A DNA stretch of 64,000 nucleotides from Fibrobacterota bacterium. GTDB taxonomy: Bacteria; Fibrobacterota; Fibrobacteria; UBA11236. This document shows positions 62,882 to 64,000 of this stretch, piece after piece (the first letter of the stretch is position 1; each line of letters starts with the position of its first letter). The DNA lies in assembly GCA_947482115.1 (NCBI GenBank), contig CANKII010000009.1, positions 1 to 64,000 on the forward strand, given 5' to 3'. Both the position numbers and the translations under genes were made by a program. Under the pieces are notes generated by a model. It saw only the letters and a list, made by a program, of their open reading frames with translations. It did no database searches and had not been told where the DNA came from.

Positions 62882-63789
62882 CCAGCCTGCAGGCGCGCGA
62901 TACGTTCTTCAAGCGGGGGATGGGTGGCCATCAGGGAAAGAAAGCCACCCTGCTTGCCGGAGATCTTCAACGTGGCGACAGCAGCATTTCCCTGCTGCCC
63001 CTGTTGTTGTGCTTCGGGAACCTTGCCGTAGAAATTCTGCAATTGTTGCAAAGCAGAAATCATCTTGCCACGTCCCGCATATTCAGCGCCGCCGCGATCC
63101 GCGCGGAATTCACGCCAGCGTGAGAATCGTGCGACCACGATGAAGCCGAGAAGCCCGAACACCACTTCCAGTACGCTGATGAGCAGATAGTTCATCCAGA
63201 AACTGCCGCCACGGTCGTTGTCGCGACTGCGCAATGCCGTGCTGATCGCAAAGGCCACAATGCGTGCGAAGAACATGACAAAGGCGTTGATGACTCCCTG
63301 AACCAAGGTCATGGTCACCATGTCGCCGTTGGAGATGTGCGCCATTTCATGCCCCAGCACACCCTCGATTTGATCGCGATTCATGCGTTGTAAAAGACCC
63401 GTAGACACGGCCACCAGCGATTTGCTTTTTGAAGGACCGGTGGCAAATGCGTTGACTTCGGGACTTTCATAAACGCCCACTTCCGGCATGACGGCAAGAT
63501 TCGCTTTTTGCGCCAGGTTATGAACGGTGTTGACCAGACTCTGGTATTCTCCGGCATTGTTGGGATCGATGACGTGAACACCCATCATCCATTTGGCCAT
63601 GAAGCGCGACATGGCGAGGGAAATGAAAGCGCCACCCATGCCCCACACGAAACACATCAGGAACAGCGAAGCATAGCCTCCTCCGTACAGGTTTATCCCG
63701 AACACCCTGCTTAAAATGCCGACGACAATACTGATGGTGACAATGACCAGGATGTTGGTAAGAACAACAAGCAAAATGCGCTTGAGCAT
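62878..63789 (-). CDS. htpX: Zinc metalloprotease HtpX
   Basis: A 303-residue membrane protease involved in membrane-protein quality control. Two helices at about residues 5-25 and 38-60 are followed by the zinc site HEMAH at 147-151 (VLGHEMAHISNGD), two more helices at about 160-210, and the third ligand region with EFRADRGGAEYAG. The tail is typical (THPPLEERIARLQ). It precedes nhaA and ftsH lies 7 kb away; both proteases have overlapping roles in E. coli. ATG at 63789 has AAGGGG in front. Confidence 0.93.
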   Translation of the reverse strand: MLKRILLVVLTNILVIVTISIVVGILSRVFGINLYGGGYASLFLMCFVWGMGGAFISLAMSRFMAKWMMGVHVIDPNNAGEYQSLVNTVHNLAQKANLAVMPEVGVYESPEVNAFATGPSKSKSLVAVSTGLLQRMNRDQIEGVLGHEMAHISNGDMVTMTLVQGVINAFVMFFARIVAFAISTALRSRDNDRGGSFWMNYLLISVLEVVFGLLGFIVVARFSRWREFRADRGGAEYAGRGKMISALQQLQNFYGKVPEAQQQGQQGNAAVATLKISGKQGGFLSLMATHPPLEERIARLQAG

Positions 63790-63851
63790 GATGGGAACCC
63801 CTTCTAGTGGTTCAGTAAAATATCATTTTTGATGCTTGAAGAAAATGCGTT

Positions 63852-64000
63852 TCATTTTGACCCACTTTGGATTGTTTCCCAAAGCGGGACCACTTCGGGT
63901 AAACCTGGATCGCCAGAAGCTTCATACATGAACCAATCTTGAACGCTTAACGGTGACGGTTTATCCGTCGGCAGTGTTTTGGCATAGGTTCCGTCATGGC
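63852..64000 (-). CDS. Partial gene, C-terminal 48 codons only
   Basis: The last 48 codons of a minus-strand gene running off the right edge, reading HDGTYAKTLPTDKPS, then VQDWFMYEASGDPG and VVPLWETIQSGSK before a TGA at 63852-63854. I do not recognise it. The frame is open across the whole visible part and its base use fits coding sequence, but the short length keeps confidence low. The 62 bases between it and htpX hold no gene. Confidence 0.5.
   Translation of the reverse strand, partial: HDGTYAKTLPTDKPSPLSVQDWFMYEASGDPGLPEVVPLWETIQSGSK

Overview
The window is bacterial chromosome, most likely from a member of the Fibrobacterota or a close relative in the FCB group (inference, about 60 percent sure). 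The reasons are several secreted proteins whose last 70-90 residues look like type IX secretion (T9SS) sorting or FlgD-Ig-like domains (genes starting at 13162, 25663, 33188, 50433 and 57687), a bactofilin next to an envelope M23 peptidase, and a DUF4321 protein next to gatA. Gene density is high and nearly all housekeeping proteins are intact. There is no rRNA, CRISPR array, transposase or integrase gene. One tRNA, Val(CAC), was found.

Layout. 1-8524: M23 peptidase, bactofilin and a complete F-type ATP synthase operon in the order Z-I-B-E-F-H-A-G-D-C. 8549-13230: an accessory island that looks more AT-rich. It holds a minus-strand operon (four-helix membrane protein, metallo-beta-lactamase-fold hydrolase, E2-conjugase-like protein with a SEC-C zinc motif), a divergent XRE repressor plus ImmA/IrrE-type peptidase pair, then a decayed BrnT/HicBA toxin-antitoxin segment between two copies of the 5' end of the next gene. 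13162-26533: a secreted DUF1554-like protein, a branched-chain amino-acid ABC transporter with two tandem binding proteins, LemA and two TPM-domain proteins, a class III nucleotide cyclase, a secreted VIT-domain protein and a SIMPL lipoprotein. 26715-37467: a putative papain-like protein, rph, pheA, an NlpC/P60 lipoprotein, gatA, a DUF4321 protein, truA, a large inactive M6-like secreted protein and a SlyD-like isomerase. 37512-39452: a chain of three small genes (Imm63-like, DUF167, unknown), each followed by a copy of the first 12 codons of the NAD(P)-binding gene that ends the chain. 40268-53263: aguB-aguA-rsmB, a beta-barrel-like protein, proB and proA split by a reverse-oriented Shedu nuclease gene, hisI, tilS, and a secreted beta-propeller dehydrogenase-like/DUF1080 pair. 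53388-64000: ftsH, folP, tRNA-Val, a secreted repeat protein, purF, DUF3467, thrH, an esterase, a methyltransferase, nhaA, htpX and the 3' end of one more gene.

Three things stand out. (1) The 8549-12406 operon is a candidate defence or signalling system built on an E2-like protein without any visible E1, JAB peptidase, ubiquitin-like protein or cyclic-nucleotide synthase. (2) At two separate loci, accessory genes are stacked directly upstream of a chromosomal gene, and each inserted block ends with a copy of that gene's 5' end. The number of copies equals the number of blocks, as in a cassette array, but no recombinase is visible. (3) Two families of short dispersed repeats (GTAGGGGCGAAT-type palindromes and TTCGACAAGCTCAG-type elements) lie between genes and also in frame inside atpG, rsmB, pheA and an outer-membrane-type gene.

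All functional names rest on reading motifs and family features by eye; no database search was run.
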